Part shown: in pieces, positions 1-7,902 of the stretch
Layout of the letters: each line of letters starts with the position of its first letter
How positions within the stretch are numbered: position 1 is the first letter of the stretch
DNA from: Nitrospira sp. SG-bin1
Lineage (GTDB): Bacteria > Nitrospirota > Nitrospiria > Nitrospirales > Nitrospiraceae
Direction: 5' to 3'
Assembly (NCBI GenBank): GCA_002083365.1
Contig: LVWS01000031.1
Location: forward strand, 1 to 64,000
Length of the DNA stretch: 64,000 nucleotides
Made by a program: the position numbers and the translations under genes
The notes under the pieces: model-generated
What the model was told of the DNA's origin: nothing
The model's input: the letters and a program-made list of their open reading frames with translations, nothing else
The model's database searches: none

Positions 1-1825
1 AGTTCACGGCAAACGGCTCAGGGTCGCTGCTGATCGACCCTCCGTTCACATGAAAGGTGGTCGTGCCGGTTCCCTGAATGCGGATTTCGCATTGAGCCGG
101 TTGAGTCGTGGTGCGAGTGTTGTACTGCATCACACCTTCCCCAACCCATTGGCCATCATCCTCCCTGCGCCGGAGCGGGACGGTCGCCTCAACATAGGCA
201 TCGAATCCATTGGAACTCATTTGCATGCCGAATTGAGGATGCATAAAATTCATCGGTTCCTGAACAATGTGTGACTTGAATTCAAGGACATAAGCCGAAG
301 GGGCTAATTCCCATTCTCCATCCTTCTCTTCCGCCACTCCTGCACGGGAAACGGCCTTGACCCGGAACCCACTATGTGGGACCCGCGTTCCCGGCGCTCG
401 ATAGGTGAACGTGGCAGGTCTGCTGATCTCCGATCCTTCCTCCCTCGGCGACACACGGCCATTGCCCTCTCTGGGCCGCTCTTTCACCTCCTTGAATTTC
501 GCTGGTACGAGTGCTTGGTCTTTTTTCGTACGCAGTTCGGTCTTGACGGGCGTCGATGCATTCGGCTCGAACTTCTTGGTTTTCGTGGGGGGATTGAAGA
601 TAATCTCCACGCAGGTGTTGGCTGTGGTCCATTCACCTTCAGCAGCCAAGTAGAACGGCCCGGAGAATATCGTCACGGCCAACAGCAATGTGTTCATCGC
701 TTCACTTTGGCCTTCACTTGCCAGCGCAGAATCCCATTCCGAGACCGACCAATTTAAAAATTGCGACGGCATGCCTCCCGTCCGACGATCAGGTACGAAC
801 CGGACATGCTGCCGCTGATGCGCAAACCTGGTCGGCGTATTCGTCCCTCCCTGCCCGATCACCAACGACGCATCGAGGTCGACGTATTGCAGCATGGCAT
901 CATCACCAACGCGGCCTTTCAAGGTGGCGTGAATGCTTCGGGCGTTGTACTCCGTTCGCACGCCATTGGAATAGTTGATCGTCTGGTCCACCACGAGCGT
1001 AAATTCATAATCCCCTTCGACGGCATAGGCTCCTACCTCACCGGAGTCGGCTGAAGGACATTTCCTGGCATAGCCGCCGTTGATGAGCGAGAAACCTTTG
1101 CGGTCGCCGGCCGTTTCTTGTGTGTTGCCTTCCTCAATTCTCCATTCCCGTGATTTTCTGCCCACCGCATCGGGAGGAATGGGGATGTTCACTGAGCCCT
1201 TCGTGATGGTATACCTCTCTCGTTCACCTCCTGGCGCCATGGCCTGCGCAAGTTGAAACGAGCTGTCGGATGGCCCTGCGGCTAAGATGCGGCGAGGTGC
1301 GTGATGGGGCTTGCCGAGGCTGTTCTTTCGTCCGGACGCTGGTGAGGGGCAATCGGCGACGGTCGGACCGAGTTGTGCCTTGAAGTTGTCGAACAACTGC
1401 TGATCTAATGTTTGCGCAACCGACTCGGCCTGTGGGCCAAGCAATTGCTTGAACGACTTTCCATCTTTTCCGAAAAACAGCTGCGTACTGCCAAGGCCCT
1501 GAACAATTTTCGTCAAGGCATCGCACGGGCCTTTGACGTCTTTGAATAATTGCAGCGACTCCGGGTTAACCCGCACCTTCTTCCACTGGCCCTGTTCATT
1601 CGGTCCCGGTTCGAGGGGAGGCAACTGAATCGGCGGTGGGCCCTGTTCCACCGACTTCGCAACCGCCATAGCCGGCCCACTGGGTGGCACAGCTGATGTT
1701 GAATAAGCTTTCTTGGGATTGTACTCAGGCGGATTCGACAAAGGCAGGTGTTTGTCGCCACTGCAACTGACACTGAACAGCATCGTGGCAAGAACGATCA
1801 GTAATTGCAGGCCTCGCTCATGCAT
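1..1825 (-). CDS. Lipoprotein of unknown function, paralogue A (runs off left edge)
   Basis: An uninterrupted reading frame of 608 codons starts at ATG 1825 and is still open at base 1, so the C-terminus is missing. The first residues form a lipoprotein signal peptide with lipobox SVSC at about residues 17-20, followed by GDKHLP. It is a clear paralogue of the gene immediately upstream (1831-3840): both share the segment after the Cys (GDKHLP.SNPPEY.PKK), a Cys-containing N-terminal block, and a strongly conserved charged block (KFKE.KERPREGNG) ending in SGFRVKA.SRAGVAE. The C-terminal parts have diverged. Only 5 bases separate it from the upstream stop and its ribosome site (GAGAGGTGA) lies in the end of that gene, so the two are almost certainly co-transcribed. 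I do not recognise the family; function unknown, probably anchored in a membrane facing the periplasm. Confidence 0.8.
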   Translation of the reverse strand, partial: MHERGLQLLIVLATMLFSVSCSGDKHLPLSNPPEYNPKKAYSTSAVPPSGPAMAVAKSVEQGPPPIQLPPLEPGPNEQGQWKKVRVNPESLQLFKDVKGPCDALTKIVQGLGSTQLFFGKDGKSFKQLLGPQAESVAQTLDQQLFDNFKAQLGPTVADCPSPASGRKNSLGKPHHAPRRILAAGPSDSSFQLAQAMAPGGERERYTITKGSVNIPIPPDAVGRKSREWRIEEGNTQETAGDRKGFSLINGGYARKCPSADSGEVGAYAVEGDYEFTLVVDQTINYSNGVRTEYNARSIHATLKGRVGDDAMLQYVDLDASLVIGQGGTNTPTRFAHQRQHVRFVPDRRTGGMPSQFLNWSVSEWDSALASEGQSEAMNTLLLAVTIFSGPFYLAAEGEWTTANTCVEIIFNPPTKTKKFEPNASTPVKTELRTKKDQALVPAKFKEVKERPREGNGRVSPREEGSEISRPATFTYRAPGTRVPHSGFRVKAVSRAGVAEEKDGEWELAPSAYVLEFKSHIVQEPMNFMHPQFGMQMSSNGFDAYVEATVPLRRREDDGQWVGEGVMQYNTRTTTQPAQCEIRIQGTGTTTFHVNGGSISSDPEPFAVN

Positions 1826-1830
1826 CGGTG

Positions 1831-3840
1831 TCACCTCTCTCCCGCTTGCTCTCCAACTCCTTCCACTACCTCCATGCTGAGCCATTCCAAAAACTCCTGA
1901 TTCCTGGCGTTGAAGTCCTTCTTTATCCCGGTTCTCGTCGGCATGTTGACCGATTCCAAAATTCCGAAGAGATCATCGTGGAGCGCGTCCGTAACTCCTC
2001 CGCATGTCCAGGAGCCTTGCTCATTCGATGTGGTGAACCCAAACTGAACATCCATGGACTCGCTCTTCGGGTTGACATGTGCCGTCACAAGCCAGTGCTC
2101 AGTACGGGACGCCGATCCGCACGTTCCATATTTCACATGCCGGACTACCATGGGGCGAACCAGGTTGATTTCTCCACGAAACATGCCTTCGGCGTGCGGG
2201 ACCGGTTCAAGCAGGATCTCGAACTGCACGGTGCCATCGAACTGTGCAAAGCCGCCCTTCGCCTTGAGGGACTGCGGATCAGCCTGAATCCGATTGTGAA
2301 ACCGGAGCCGCAGGCCTGAGTCCGCCAATTCCCATTCTCCATCCTGGGCTTCTGCGACTCCTGCACGGGAAATGGCCTTCACCCTGAATCCACTGTGCCG
2401 CATGCGCGTCTCCCGTGTCCGATAGGTAAACGTGGCGGGCCGGTCGCGTTCAGACTTCTCCTCCCTTGGGGTCACAGTGCCATTCCCTTCACGTGGCCGC
2501 TCTTTCGCTTCCTTGAACTTCGCAGGGACGCTGGCTTGCTCCTTGTTGGTCCGCAGTTCCGTCTTCACTGGGAACGATCTGTTCGGAGCAAATCTCTGCG
2601 TCTTCGTGGCCGGGTTGAACACAATGTCCACACAGGTATTCGGGTGGTTCCAGTAGTCTTTGGCGTGGGAATACACTTGACCTGAAAAAAAGGCCACGAG
2701 CGCCGTCAACGTTCCGAGCAATTGGGCATCTTTGATCTGAGCCTCCCCTTCAGAAAAACCCGATACCGTAATGATTCTTAATTCCTCGGGAAGACCCGTT
2801 CGCTGATTGAGCGTAAAGTAGCCACGATCACTATAGGAACGGGAATAGGGCGCAAGCTCGGTGCCGATATGCTGGAGCGTGACGGTGACCTCAAAATCCA
2901 CCTGTTTGACCTTGGCATCATCATCGACCTCCCCCTTCATCAGTGTAGCGACGACGTGCCGCCGATAGAGTACTGCCTGGGTGCTACCATCTGATCCCGT
3001 GATCGCCCGCATCAGTAGGAAGGACCATTCAAACGTCCCGTCCACCATTCCCTTTCGATCGGGCCCCTCCAGGTGCGGGCATTGCTCCGCCATAGGGGCA
3101 ATGACCATCTCATAGTGTTCTCGAATACCTTTCGTGGGTCGGTCCTCCTTGCCGATCCGCGTCATGGCATCCGCTGTCTTGTAGCCCACCCAACCTCGAG
3201 GAGGCTCTTCTACGCGCATCGGAGGATCGTCCACATCGTAGTCGCGCCAGTACGTGTCGGGCATGGTGGTCTGCGACAAGAGGAGCGGTTGACCAGAGGT
3301 GGTGTGTGCGAGCACGACACGTGGCGACGGAGAGCGATCAATGAAGCTGCTCTTGCGTGGCCGCACCGAGATCGGACAATCCACTGCCTCTGGGCCAAGC
3401 GACTGTCTCAGCCCCTCAGCTAGTTGCTCATCCATTCTGCGCGCGATCCCGTCGGCCTCCGGGCCCAAGGCTTTCCTGAGCGCCGTCCCCTCCTGACCTG
3501 CAAAGAGCTGCGTGCTGCCGAGACCTGGCACCAGTCTGGACAAGACCTCACAGGGGCTGGTTGCTCCCTTGAACAGCTGAAACGAGTTCGGATCGAATGG
3601 GACCTTCTTCCCTTCGTCCTTCACTTTCTGGCCTGCCTCGAGCGACTCAAGCTGGGCCTTGAGCCGTTCGAATTCGGTCGGCTTGCTTACCGTAGCTGGC
3701 GTGCTGGGTAATCCAGCTGGTGTTGTATAGACCTTTTTCGGATCGTACTCCGGCGGATTGGACGATGGCAGGTGTTTATCGCCACCGCAACCGGCGGTTA
3801 GGACTAAAACTGGGAAGATGAAGAGACGTCGGAATCGCAT
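1831..3840 (-). CDS. Lipoprotein of unknown function, paralogue B
   Basis: 669 residues starting at ATG 3840 with an AGGAAGAG ribosome site just upstream. Signal peptide MRFRRLFIFPVLVLTAGC with lipobox LTAGC at about residues 14-18, so it should be lipidated and exported. The body has an N-terminal region with a conserved Cys (PCEVLSRLVPGLGSTQLF), a middle domain, then a charged linker rich in Lys/Glu/Arg and a C-terminal domain with several Cys (YGTCG, SWTCGG). It is first in a two-gene minus-strand operon with the paralogue ending the window at the left. No enzymatic motif is visible and I do not recognise the family. The divergent gene on its right encodes a TraT-like surface protein, which fits a cell-envelope neighbourhood but does not define a function. 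Confidence 0.85.
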   Translation of the reverse strand: MRFRRLFIFPVLVLTAGCGGDKHLPSSNPPEYDPKKVYTTPAGLPSTPATVSKPTEFERLKAQLESLEAGQKVKDEGKKVPFDPNSFQLFKGATSPCEVLSRLVPGLGSTQLFAGQEGTALRKALGPEADGIARRMDEQLAEGLRQSLGPEAVDCPISVRPRKSSFIDRSPSPRVVLAHTTSGQPLLLSQTTMPDTYWRDYDVDDPPMRVEEPPRGWVGYKTADAMTRIGKEDRPTKGIREHYEMVIAPMAEQCPHLEGPDRKGMVDGTFEWSFLLMRAITGSDGSTQAVLYRRHVVATLMKGEVDDDAKVKQVDFEVTVTLQHIGTELAPYSRSYSDRGYFTLNQRTGLPEELRIITVSGFSEGEAQIKDAQLLGTLTALVAFFSGQVYSHAKDYWNHPNTCVDIVFNPATKTQRFAPNRSFPVKTELRTNKEQASVPAKFKEAKERPREGNGTVTPREEKSERDRPATFTYRTRETRMRHSGFRVKAISRAGVAEAQDGEWELADSGLRLRFHNRIQADPQSLKAKGGFAQFDGTVQFEILLEPVPHAEGMFRGEINLVRPMVVRHVKYGTCGSASRTEHWLVTAHVNPKSESMDVQFGFTTSNEQGSWTCGGVTDALHDDLFGILESVNMPTRTGIKKDFNARNQEFLEWLSMEVVEGVGEQAGER

Positions 3841-4016
3841 CCGTGACTCTTCCTGCCGGGACGGTCAAAACCGCTGAAGTGGCCGCCATGCTAGCCCACG
3901 GAATGAGATTCTTCAAGCCTGTCCGAAGCGAAAGCCTTCTATTTTCAGCTTTGCTGGGCCGTTGCTATCCAACTTGCCTTTGCGTACAATCCGGGCGGTT
4001 TTCCCACGAGGTGTCT

Positions 4017-4715
4017 ATGCGATACCTGACATTATCGCTCCTGATCGCATTCCCTCTCACCGCCTACGCCGGCAACATCATAGACACCGATCTCATTTCG
4101 AGTAACAACTTTTTTCTGCCACCGAGCACAGAGAAAACCGTCTTCATCCAGGCCCGTAATTCCTCTGATAACCAAGAGGTCTCGCTTCACGATCTGGGTG
4201 CACGGCTGAGCGCCAAGGGATATCAGGTGGTGAACGATCCGGACCGCGCGCATTACGTCGTGCTGGCAAATATCGTCTACTGCAACATCACGAAGCCGGA
4301 GATGCCGGTGGAGGCGATGGTGGCAAGTGGCTACGGCTCGGCGTTCAATACGACCTTGGGCGCCATGCAAGGCCTCGCCAGCATGGCCAGTATGGCGGGA
4401 CCGTACGGAGCGATGGGCGGCGCGGCGGCCTCGATGGGGTTGAGCGCGATTCAAGGGCTAGGGGATCTCTTCAGTTCCTCGTCGTCGGCTCCCAAAATGC
4501 CGGACGACGTGAACTATGCCTGCGTCGCCGACGTCCAGATCACCGAACAAAAGACCGGACAGCTTCCCCCCGGGATGAAAACGGGAACGGGGCAGGAGCC
4601 CGGTATCTACCAGACGAGGCTGGCCGCTGATGTGCATCAAAAGAAATTGAAAGAGGCCGAAGCAACGCCGCTGCTGCAACAAAAACTGAGCGCCGCGGTG
4701 GCAGGAAATTTCTAG
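4017..4715 (+). CDS. TraT-family outer-membrane protein 1
   Basis: 232 residues from ATG 4017, chosen because a signal peptide (MRYLTLSLLIAFPLTAYAG) begins there and an ACGAGGTG ribosome site precedes it; the frame is open further upstream from 3843 but that stretch does not look like protein. The pattern NNFFLPPSTEKTVFIQARN, the GYQVV.DPDRAHY block, a central Gly/Ala/Met-rich hydrophobic segment (about residues 105-150) and the YACVADVQITE block match the TraT complement-resistance/surface-exclusion family. Unlike classical TraT there is no Cys after the signal peptide, so it probably is cleaved by signal peptidase I instead of being lipidated. A second TraT gene follows two bases later. No conjugation genes are nearby, so a role in outer-membrane barrier or surface properties is more likely than entry exclusion. 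Confidence 0.8.
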   Translation: MRYLTLSLLIAFPLTAYAGNIIDTDLISSNNFFLPPSTEKTVFIQARNSSDNQEVSLHDLGARLSAKGYQVVNDPDRAHYVVLANIVYCNITKPEMPVEAMVASGYGSAFNTTLGAMQGLASMASMAGPYGAMGGAAASMGLSAIQGLGDLFSSSSSAPKMPDDVNYACVADVQITEQKTGQLPPGMKTGTGQEPGIYQTRLAADVHQKKLKEAEATPLLQQKLSAAVAGNF

Positions 4716-4717
4716 TC

Positions 4718-5464
4718 ATGACTTCGCATCGTCGCCTCACCCCTCACCCTTTACCCCTCACGATCTTGCTGTTGCTCACCCTAACAACCGGTTGTTCCAA
4801 CGTCATCCGATCCGGCCTCATGAACAGCAACACCATCTTCATGGACCCCAGCACCAGTCGAACGGTCTATACCCAACTTAGGAACGCGTCCGAAAATCAA
4901 CAAGTGACGTTGAACGAGGTGAATACGAAGCTGAACGCCAAGGGCTATCAACTCGTCCAAGATTCGGAACAGGCGAACTACTGGATACAGGCCAAGGTGA
5001 TCTATTGCCACCAGGCCGCGGATGGGGTGTCTCCGGAACAGGTGGCCAAAGCCGGGCCCGGCGCCGGTATCAGCAGCGGAGGGACCGTGATGGCCTCGGC
5101 TGGTTCCATGGGTGACGAGTCCGGCATGGGTATGGCCGGAATGCCGGACATGAGCGCCATGATGCGGCAGGCCATGGCCATGAGCGGCGGAAGAGGGGAA
5201 TTCGGTGGCATGGCCGGGTTTCCCGGTATGCAGGCGCAGCCCAAAGAAGACGGCGTGACCTACCTGTGCGTGGCCGATGTCCAAATTACCGACCGGAAGA
5301 TCGGCAAATCGATCGGTCGGCCGACCGGCAGTCAGTCATCAGGCGGCGCGAAGGTGCAACTGATGCGAATGGTCGGCCACGTGCGGCAAAAAAGTTTAGA
5401 TATCCCCGAAGCCACGCCAATCGTCCAAGAAAAAATCGCCACCGGGATTGCAGGACTGTTCTAG
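4718..5464 (+). CDS. TraT-family lipoprotein 2, Met-rich centre
   Basis: 248 residues beginning 2 bases after the preceding traT stop, so the two form an operon. The signal peptide ends in lipobox LTTGC (Cys at about residue 26), giving a lipoprotein as in classical TraT. It repeats the paralogue's layout: SNTIFMDPSTSRTVYTQLRN, NAKGYQLVQDSEQANY, a flexible central segment, YLCVADVQITDRK and a C-terminal PIVQEKIATGIAGLF. The central segment (about residues 120-175) is unusually rich in Met and Gly, with roughly a dozen Met in some 55 residues, where paralogue 1 has a Gly/Ala/Ser-rich membrane-type stretch. Its 3' end is echoed by a short remnant at 13588-13638, on the far side of the accessory island. 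Family assignment is by pattern; the function in this organism is unknown. Confidence 0.8.
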   Translation: MTSHRRLTPHPLPLTILLLLTLTTGCSNVIRSGLMNSNTIFMDPSTSRTVYTQLRNASENQQVTLNEVNTKLNAKGYQLVQDSEQANYWIQAKVIYCHQAADGVSPEQVAKAGPGAGISSGGTVMASAGSMGDESGMGMAGMPDMSAMMRQAMAMSGGRGEFGGMAGFPGMQAQPKEDGVTYLCVADVQITDRKIGKSIGRPTGSQSSGGAKVQLMRMVGHVRQKSLDIPEATPIVQEKIATGIAGLF

Positions 5465-5473
5465 CCTCGATCT

Positions 5474-5761
5474 TTGTTCGAGGTGCATCGATTTGTCTTG
5501 GTGAAAGGCGGGAATCTCAAGTTTTGGAAAATCGTGAACGCCAATCCAGACAAGGCCTATTCTTTCTTCATGAGCAAGAACTGCTTTGTTGTTTTCGACA
5601 GTGAACCACCTGGCGGATACCGGGCTAACTTGCCGCCGGGCGACTGGGACGGCCCATTCAAATTGCCTGTCCCTTCACAAAACAGAGTCGTAACCATCTT
5701 CGGTCGTTCGCCTGAATATCAGGCCGCCCAAGAAAATTTCATCGAGAGCATTCATGGGTAA
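5474..5761 (+). CDS. Small hypothetical protein, first gene of accessory island
   Basis: Up to 95 residues; it starts nine bases after the traT stop. Start codons available are TTG 5474, GTG 5483 and further TTG/GTG codons, none with a convincing ribosome site, so the N-terminus may be truncated or the start may lie inside. No signal peptide or membrane segment; the protein contains FFMSKNCFVVFDSE and PPGGYRANLPPGDWDGP. It overlaps the next gene by 8 bases, which suggests that the two are translated together and moved as one unit. I do not recognise the family. Confidence 0.5.
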   Translation: MFEVHRFVLVKGGNLKFWKIVNANPDKAYSFFMSKNCFVVFDSEPPGGYRANLPPGDWDGPFKLPVPSQNRVVTIFGRSPEYQAAQENFIESIHG

Positions 5762-6113
5762 TTCATTGCCTCTTTCGCTTATAGCTGCTTGGGTCATCTT
5801 TTTTGGTTTCGTTAACACTCATCAGCGCCATGCAATGAATTTTCGTGGTGCATCGCAAGGCTATCTCCTCGCTCTTCAAGCATCGGTGCTTCTTGGTAGC
5901 TTGGTAGGTCTTGGTCTCTTGGTTTACTACTTCATGCAGGTTGCATGGTACTGGCCCATCGTATTGTTTGCGGCTGGTAGTTTGGCAGGCGGGCTTTTAT
6001 TCGGCTTGCTTGATGCCAAAATTGATCAGCTCGGCATGAGTATGGCTGCCTTTGTCGGCTGGCCTGCCTCAGCAGCATGGGCATACCTCATTATTCATGA
6101 CATCCACCCCTAA
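5754..6113 (+). CDS. Small integral membrane protein, unknown function
   Basis: 119 residues from ATG 5754, overlapping the end of the previous gene. Three or four hydrophobic segments are visible (about residues 5-20, 38-60, 66-85, 92-112), so it is an inner-membrane protein. The stop codon sits in CCCCTAACAAACGC, the kind of sequence that begins integron attC sites, and no same-strand gene follows for about 370 bases. No family recognised. The coding sequence has lower G+C and more TTT/CTT codons than the flanking core genes, consistent with foreign origin. Confidence 0.6.
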   Translation: MGNSLPLSLIAAWVIFFGFVNTHQRHAMNFRGASQGYLLALQASVLLGSLVGLGLLVYYFMQVAWYWPIVLFAAGSLAGGLLFGLLDAKIDQLGMSMAAFVGWPASAAWAYLIIHDIHP

Positions 6114-6340
6114 CAAACGCTTCGAGAGGTATGCTCCTCCATTAAGCTTCGCCTGCTGTGTCAGCGTTCTTCAAGCTGCACATTAGGCCGCATGGACCTC
6201 ACGCTTATGCTAAATACCAACTGTCTGCTCGCGGTTGCTGAAGATCGGCCAGAGGCCTGGCCATCCGCACGTTGATTGCTGCACATCGATCCAGGCGTGT
6301 CAACGTCCCTGTTGCAGCAATCTCTAGTTCCGAACGTCAA

Positions 6341-6424
6341 CCGTATTAAATAGTCCTGTACTTGTAACTTATTGAAACGCTTAACGGGTAAGGCGTATTG
6401 TTCGCCAACTATTCTGGCGTATTG
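6341..6424 (+). repeat. Dispersed repeat R1 (partner at 7070-7154)
   Basis: Begins CCGTATTAAATAGTCCTG and shares with 7070-7154 the blocks CCGTAyTAAATrGTCCTG, ATTGAAACG, GGCGTATTrTTCGC and a closing CGTATTrG. The two copies precede the genes at 6488 and 7164 in the same orientation. Smaller pieces of it (TTGAAACG) recur near 7793 and 11828. Confidence 0.65.
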
Positions 6425-6455
6425 CATGGGCAAAAATGCGCAGATCAGCTCCTAG

Positions 6456-6481
6456 GCAGATCGGTCTAAACACTGTTGGGG
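6456..6481 (+). repeat. Recurrent cassette-border motif, copy 1
   Basis: GCAGATCGGTCTAAACACTG followed by TTGGGG. The same core recurs at 7179, 7854, 11046 and 11940, each time a few bases before a gene. The final GTTGGGG resembles the GTTRRRY core of integron attC sites, although its last base does not fit. Confidence 0.6.
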
Positions 6482-6487
6482 ATCTTT

Positions 6488-6898
6488 ATGAATGAGCAGC
6501 TTGCATATACATTGGCTGCCGCGTCCGTTGGGTTCGCTGCCGCCGCTTTCTTTTGTGCTGGCACTGCGCTACTGAGGCACAAAACTATGGTCGTCCTCGC
6601 TACTTCGTATTGGGACTATAACAAGGAACATGCGATCGCAATAGTTTCTCAATCAGCTCAGTACGCAGTCGGGGGACTACTTCTACTCGTTTCGTTTCTT
6701 ATGCAAGTTGTGGCAGCTCTAGCATCCCCAACCAATCTGCTATCACTACATCCAGTTCTTGCAAACGCCTACATTTTTGTTCTTGCAATTCTACTTCCAA
6801 CTGGAGCAGCAGCTTTCGGTCTCTATAAGCTATTACTCCGCTGGCGACTACCACTACTATTGCAAGAGTTAGAAGAAAATACGAAGGCATCATCATGA
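6488..6898 (+). CDS. Small integral membrane protein, accessory
   Basis: 136 residues from ATG 6488, immediately after the repeat-border motif; the in-frame TTG at 6476 lies inside that motif, so the ATG is preferred. Three hydrophobic segments are visible (about residues 5-30, 57-80, 88-112), with a charged C-terminus. The stop is followed within 10 bases by ACCCCTAAC, again an attC-like 5' end. No family recognised; AT-rich codon use compared with the core genes. Confidence 0.6.
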   Translation: MNEQLAYTLAAASVGFAAAAFFCAGTALLRHKTMVVLATSYWDYNKEHAIAIVSQSAQYAVGGLLLLVSFLMQVVAALASPTNLLSLHPVLANAYIFVLAILLPTGAAAFGLYKLLLRWRLPLLLQELEENTKASS

Positions 6899-6926
6899 TG
6901 ATCTCTGACCCCTAACTCGGTGGGCG

Positions 6927-7041
6927 AAGAAGGAACAGGCCCCCGCCGCATCACCACGATTGGGGCGGGGCGTTCTACATTCTGAAAAGCGAGATTCACT
7001 TTCTCTGCGATGGGGAACGTCTACGTCACCACCGTGGGGGC
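6927..7041 (+). pseudogene. Cupin gene fragment, copy 1
   Basis: GGCGAAGAAGGAACAGG to CACCGTGGGGGC matches the middle of the intact cupin gene at 10566-11009, including the metal-site region (CCGCATCACCACGATTGG). The 5' third and the 3' half are missing. It breaks off at the same point of the cupin as the copy ending at 11820. Confidence 0.75.
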
Positions 7042-7055
7042 CTAGTTGTTCACTT

Positions 7056-7190
7056 GATCCGCATAAAGGCCCGTACTAAATGGTCCTGCAGCCGCAATGC
7101 ATTGAAACGATACGGTCATGGCGTATTATTCGCAAACAGTAACGCCGTATTAGACGGATAGCAATGGCAGACCGGGCACTTATGCGGATC
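7056..7190. repeat. Element bounded by inverted GATCCGCATAA / TTATGCGGATC
   Basis: An 11-base perfect inverted repeat (7056-7066 and 7180-7190) encloses repeat copy R2 (7070-7154). The right arm is the first half of the recurrent border motif. The layout would let the whole segment fold as a single-strand hairpin, as attC sites do; that reading is inference. Confidence 0.5.
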
Positions 7191-7769
7191 CGCCTAAAAA
7201 AGCTGGACGTCTTCGGCAAAACGGTACAGGCTATGTATATCCAGGATCTAATCGAAAAGGTTGTTCGTCTTAGAATCTTCTACGACCGAAATCTCCACAC
7301 CGACTCAATGCGTGGAAACGTGATCATTCTGTCCTCTGTTAGTCACGCTCTCCTGTCGGAACTGATCGAGGACGATCACTCAATCAGAAAGGAGGCACTC
7401 AACGGATTGCGAGCCGGAAGATCGGGGCACAGCGACTTCTATCGCGCGATCAACTCCGCGCTGCTGCTTGGCATAGTTCGAGAGTCAACAGCGAGAGGTC
7501 TTCATCTGTTGCGTAAGCTTAGAAATGATTTGGCGCACGGTGTCGCACTAATGGGGGACGATGCAGAAGTCTCCCAACGTATTCAGGCTATCTCCGAAGC
7601 GCTGAGTGCTGTTCCGAACGATGAGCCGAAGTGGGTTCTCCACGGTGTTGGTATCAAGTTGATTCACGGCATTTGTTACGACTACGCGGAATCTCACGGC
7701 TCGAGCAGAGATGCCGTGATCGCCGAATGGGAGCCAATCCGAAGACGAATCCTGAGTGAGGGTGTCTGA
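7164..7769 (+). CDS. HEPN-like / MltR-like protein
   Basis: 201 residues from ATG 7164. An all-helical protein with R-N-D-L-A-H at residues 120-125, the R-x4-H motif of HEPN-type ribonucleases also seen in MltR-type proteins. Preceding helices (VRESTARGLHLLRKLRND) fit that fold. The start is doubtful: codons 6-15 lie inside the recurrent border motif (7179-7208), whose other copies precede genes, so the native start may be ATG 7233 (MYIQDLIEKV). Neither start has a strong ribosome site. It could be a stand-alone toxin or a regulator; no antitoxin partner is adjacent. Confidence 0.6.
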   Translation: MADRALMRIRLKKLDVFGKTVQAMYIQDLIEKVVRLRIFYDRNLHTDSMRGNVIILSSVSHALLSELIEDDHSIRKEALNGLRAGRSGHSDFYRAINSALLLGIVRESTARGLHLLRKLRNDLAHGVALMGDDAEVSQRIQAISEALSAVPNDEPKWVLHGVGIKLIHGICYDYAESHGSSRDAVIAEWEPIRRRILSEGV

Positions 7770-7853
7770 AGGCTCTTTCTCTGATCGCCTCGTTGAAACG
7801 GCAATAAGCATGCTTGTCGTTGTGTATACGGACAGCGATGGGCAGGTTCCACT

Positions 7854-7884
7854 CTTATGCGGATCGGCCTGAACATTGTTGGAC
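7854..7884 (+). repeat. Recurrent cassette-border motif, copy 3
   Basis: CTTATGCGGATCGGCCTGAA, then CATTGTTGGAC. The terminal GTTGGAC fits the GTTRRRY core of an integron attC site. It lies 18 bases before the ATG of the nuclease gene at 7903. Confidence 0.65.
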
Positions 7885-7902
7885 GGTGCCAAGGAGAAAC
7901 CG

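Larger units (their letters stand above)
6114..6487 (+). other. Non-coding spacer with attC-like hairpin and repeat R1
   Basis: About 370 bases without a credible gene. At its left end CCTAAC...CGCTTCGAG (from 6109) can pair imperfectly with CTTCAAG...ATTAGGC (to about 6190), a layout resembling an integron attC site. The stretch 6341-6424 is homologous to 7070-7154. The right end carries the recurrent core GATCGGTCTAAACACTGTTG just before the next gene. Attribution to an integron is inference. Confidence 0.5.

Noticed and set aside
4017..5464. TraT genes as evidence of a conjugative plasmid
   Set aside because: No transfer, relaxase or replication genes in 64 kb, and the flanks are core chromosomal genes; TraT-family proteins also occur on chromosomes.
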